This document shows, piece after piece, positions 50,957 to 53,163 of a stretch of DNA of 53,163 nucleotides (the stretch's first letter is position 1; every line of letters starts with the position of its first letter). The position numbers and the translations under genes were made by a program. The DNA is from Verrucomicrobiota bacterium (GTDB lineage Bacteria; Verrucomicrobiota; Verrucomicrobiia; Opitutales; UBA2995): positions 1-53,163 of the forward strand of contig JAQBYJ010000030.1 of NCBI GenBank assembly GCA_027622555.1, in the 5' to 3' direction. The notes beneath the pieces are model-generated. The model did no database searches. It was not told where the DNA came from and worked only from the letters and a program-made list of their open reading frames with translations.

Positions 50957-52393
50957 ATGAATCGACCTCCAAACATTTTGTGGATCTGCAGCGACCAACA
51001 GCGTGTGGATACTCTGGGCTGTTATGGGAACACTCAAACACATACCCCACACATCGATAAACTTGCTGCCAATGGCGTCCGCTTCGATCACGTCTATTGC
51101 CAAAGTCCTATTTGCACCCCAAGCCGTTCCAGTTTTCTTACCGGACGGTATCCGCGTACGTGTCGTGGACGTCAAAACGGAGCCGATCTGCCAGGTAGCG
51201 AACGACTGGTCACCAAGCTACTGGCGGAAGCTGGGTATTATTGCGGGCTTGTAGGGAAGCTTCACCTACGCGCTTGCCATGCGGATACTTGTCCTGACGA
51301 AGAAGAACGTCTTGATGACGGCTACTCCGAGTTCAATTGGTCCCATAGTCATGCCGACAACTGGACTTCTCGCAAATTCCATGAATGGTACGAAGCAAAA
51401 GGGTATAAGCATGAGAAGCGGCTCCATCCTGAATGTGAGCATGTGGAGATTGGCCCACCGGCGGAGTTCCACCAAACCACCTGGTGTGGAGAATTGGCAT
51501 CCGATTTCATTTCGAAAAACGAGGCGAGTGAGCAACCCTGGCTCTATTCGGTTAACTTTTTTGATCCTCACCACAGCTTCAATCCACCCGAAGCATACCT
51601 AAACCGATACCTGGATCGTCTGGATGAAATTGAGCTGCCTCACTACTCACCAGGTGAACTGGAAAATAAGCCCAGCTATCAGACGATTGATCACCATGGG
51701 GCTTACGATGGAAATTTTTATTCCTACGCTTCTATGACAGATAAGGATCACCGGTTTGTGAAGGCCGCCTATTGGGCTATGTGCGACTTGATCGACGACC
51801 AGGTGGGGCGGATGATGCAAGCTCTCGAAGCTTCCGGCCAACTCGACAATACTTTGGTTATATTCATGTCCGACCATGGCGAGATGATGGGTGACCATGG
51901 GATTTATTTGAAAGGCCCGCATTTTTATGAACCGGCCGTTAAGGTTCCTTTCATCGTCAGCTGGCCGGGGCGGATTGCTCCCGGCGTTTCCGATGCACTC
52001 GTGGAGTTGTTCGACATAGCACCGACTTTAATGGAGGCTGCCGGTCTCAAACCTTACGAGGGCATGCAGGCTAAGAGCCTATGGCCTTTGCTGGCAGATG
52101 GAGCCGATCGTAACGTGCATCGGAAGGACATTTATTCCGAGTATTATAATGCGATGGTTTGGTATGACCCCAGTCCTCATGTCACCATGTTAAGAACTGA
52201 GAACGCAAAAATCACTGTTGATCACACCGGGAATACAGGGGAGTTATACGACCTGATGTCCGATCCGGGAGAAATTAAAAACCTCTGGAAGGATCCTAAG
52301 CATCAAAATTTGAAGGCGGATCTTCTGCTTCGTTTATGCCACCGCATGGCCTGGACCGTTGACCCACTTCCTCTACGGATCGGTCGTCATTGA
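50957..52393 (+). CDS. Cytoplasmic-type sulfatase (choline-sulfatase/arylsulfatase family)
   Basis: This 478-aa sulfatase lacks a signal peptide: the first residues MNRPPNILWICSDQQRVDTL enter the fold at once, unlike the four other intact sulfatases here. The site is C53-T-P-S-R. VGKLHL, FFDPHHSFNPP and FMSDHGEMMGDHG continue the pattern, and the end GELYDLMSDPGEIKNLW is complete. A cytosolic sulfatase would act on small imported sulfated sugars, whereas the others face the periplasm. The missing export signal is seen; its biological meaning is inferred. Confidence 0.88.
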   Translation: MNRPPNILWICSDQQRVDTLGCYGNTQTHTPHIDKLAANGVRFDHVYCQSPICTPSRSSFLTGRYPRTCRGRQNGADLPGSERLVTKLLAEAGYYCGLVGKLHLRACHADTCPDEEERLDDGYSEFNWSHSHADNWTSRKFHEWYEAKGYKHEKRLHPECEHVEIGPPAEFHQTTWCGELASDFISKNEASEQPWLYSVNFFDPHHSFNPPEAYLNRYLDRLDEIELPHYSPGELENKPSYQTIDHHGAYDGNFYSYASMTDKDHRFVKAAYWAMCDLIDDQVGRMMQALEASGQLDNTLVIFMSDHGEMMGDHGIYLKGPHFYEPAVKVPFIVSWPGRIAPGVSDALVELFDIAPTLMEAAGLKPYEGMQAKSLWPLLADGADRNVHRKDIYSEYYNAMVWYDPSPHVTMLRTENAKITVDHTGNTGELYDLMSDPGEIKNLWKDPKHQNLKADLLLRLCHRMAWTVDPLPLRIGRH

Positions 52394-52511
52394 TACTGCC
52401 ATTCCGAACCAAGCAGTAAGGATTCGGGCGCTTAATCTCGAATCTATTTTTATAGGATGAACACGGATACAATCCAATAAATGGAACAAGTGATACCTAA
52501 AGAAGTGTTCC

Positions 52512-53163
52512 TTACCGGAACGCATCGAGGACGAAGTCCGGCAGGCGTTTGTCTTTGGTGTTGATGATTTTGACCTCCTTATCGTTTTTCAGTTTTGGTC
52601 CGGGTGTGCTGCGGCCGTTCGCAATCTGCTTTTTTAATATGGCGACCATTTGCTTGACCCGATCCGGATGGTCGGCGGCGAGATTGTGGTCTTCATGCGG
52701 ATCGCTGGCAAGATTGAACAGTTGAACAAAGGGCGCCTTGAGGAAGTCGGACTCCTTGGGCTTGCCTGAGAATTGATCCAACGCGCTTCGCCAGGCATCT
52801 TGCGGCGTGGGCTCATTACCGGCGCCATTCTCTGAATCGGCTGGCATTCCACTGCCTGGACACAAACACAATTTCCAATCTCCATCCCGCACGACAAACG
52901 GGACAACGGATTGCATGATCAGATTTTGACGTGTGCCTGTCGCACCGGGATCGCGCAGGAGTTTGGCGAAACTAATGGAATCCGGCGCTTCGTCTTTTGC
53001 CAATTTAACAGATGTTAGTTCCGCAAAGGTTGCCATAAAATCGTTCAGACCGACCAAGGCATCACTCGTAGTTCCCTTAGGAACAACACCCGGCCACCAG
53101 GCGATGAGTGGGATGCGCAATCCACCTTCATAAACAGAAAACTTGTAACCGCGATGCGGTCCA
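52512..53163 (-). CDS. Sulfatase, C-terminal part cut by window edge
   Basis: The frame is open to the last base. It contains YEGGLRIPLIAWWPGVVPKG, LNDFMATFAELTSV, VVRDGDWKLCLCPGSG and LFNLASDPHEDHNLAADHPD, the C-terminal region of an arylsulfatase A-like enzyme. The active site lies beyond the window, so its integrity cannot be judged. Confidence 0.85.
   Translation of the reverse strand, partial: GPHRGYKFSVYEGGLRIPLIAWWPGVVPKGTTSDALVGLNDFMATFAELTSVKLAKDEAPDSISFAKLLRDPGATGTRQNLIMQSVVPFVVRDGDWKLCLCPGSGMPADSENGAGNEPTPQDAWRSALDQFSGKPKESDFLKAPFVQLFNLASDPHEDHNLAADHPDRVKQMVAILKKQIANGRSTPGPKLKNDKEVKIINTKDKRLPDFVLDAFR

Overview
The window looks like accessory chromosome from a marine member of the Planctomycetota-Verrucomicrobiota group, most likely Verrucomicrobiota (Opitutae-like). 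This is an inference from gene content: a PEP-CTERM protein, Tat-exported Gfo/Idh/MocA and enolase-superfamily enzymes, DUF1080 and DUF4159 proteins, a GMC oxidoreductase with a gluconate 2-dehydrogenase subunit 3 partner, and seven sulfatase loci. No rRNA, tRNA, CRISPR array, integrase or transposase was recognised.

Layout. (1) 0.25-3.7 kb is a sucrose cluster: a sucrose-phosphate phosphatase-like HAD protein, divergent from a PfkB fructokinase and a sucrose-phosphate synthase whose C-terminal phosphatase domain is cut short. (2) 3.7-8.5 kb holds exported accessory genes: a Tat oxidoreductase, a HEAT-repeat protein, an SDR, a PEP-CTERM protein and a DUF4159 protein. (3) 8.7-26.8 kb is the most unusual part. 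It is a one-directional array of six large paralogues (about 700 aa; three predicted membrane helices, a TolB/FlgO-like domain, TPRs and, in four of them, a conserved C-terminal tail), plus decayed heads and tails of further copies. Four paralogues each sit directly beside a different small two-gene toxin-antitoxin-like pair: HigB/HigA, a small partner plus nucleotidyltransferase, RHH/PIN, and DUF6883/DUF4926. A DUF4143 ATPase gene lies at one end. The paralogues are nearly the same at both ends and differ in the TPR middle. (4) 27.0-53.2 kb is a sulfatase-rich catabolic region: five intact sulfatases, one 5'-truncated sulfatase and one cut by the window edge. Among them are a PIG-L deacetylase, an enolase-superfamily enzyme, an M23-PKD protein, a DUF1080 protein, a GMC dehydrogenase with its small subunit, two sugar-phosphate-isomerase-like TIM barrels (one decayed), a second DUF4143 ATPase, a decayed second copy of the nucleotidyltransferase pair, and an AT-rich TcmP/Gp37-Gp68 pair that looks transferred.

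How it may work together. The right half fits desulfation, deacetylation and oxidation of sulfated or 3-keto glycosides, although no glycoside hydrolase or polysaccharide lyase is visible. The array has no visible catalytic domain. By the positive-inside rule the TolB-like and TPR parts should face the periplasm, so a sensing, scaffolding or binding role is likelier than an enzymatic one.

Small palindromic repeats occur throughout. One hairpin (GCCAAGCTGGGGCTTGGC) occurs three times. Several other hairpins are bounded by GTAGG/CCTAC. A third family, related to TTCGACAAGCTCAGG, lies both between genes and inside paralogue linker coding sequence. All product calls rest on motifs and family knowledge read by eye; no database search was run.
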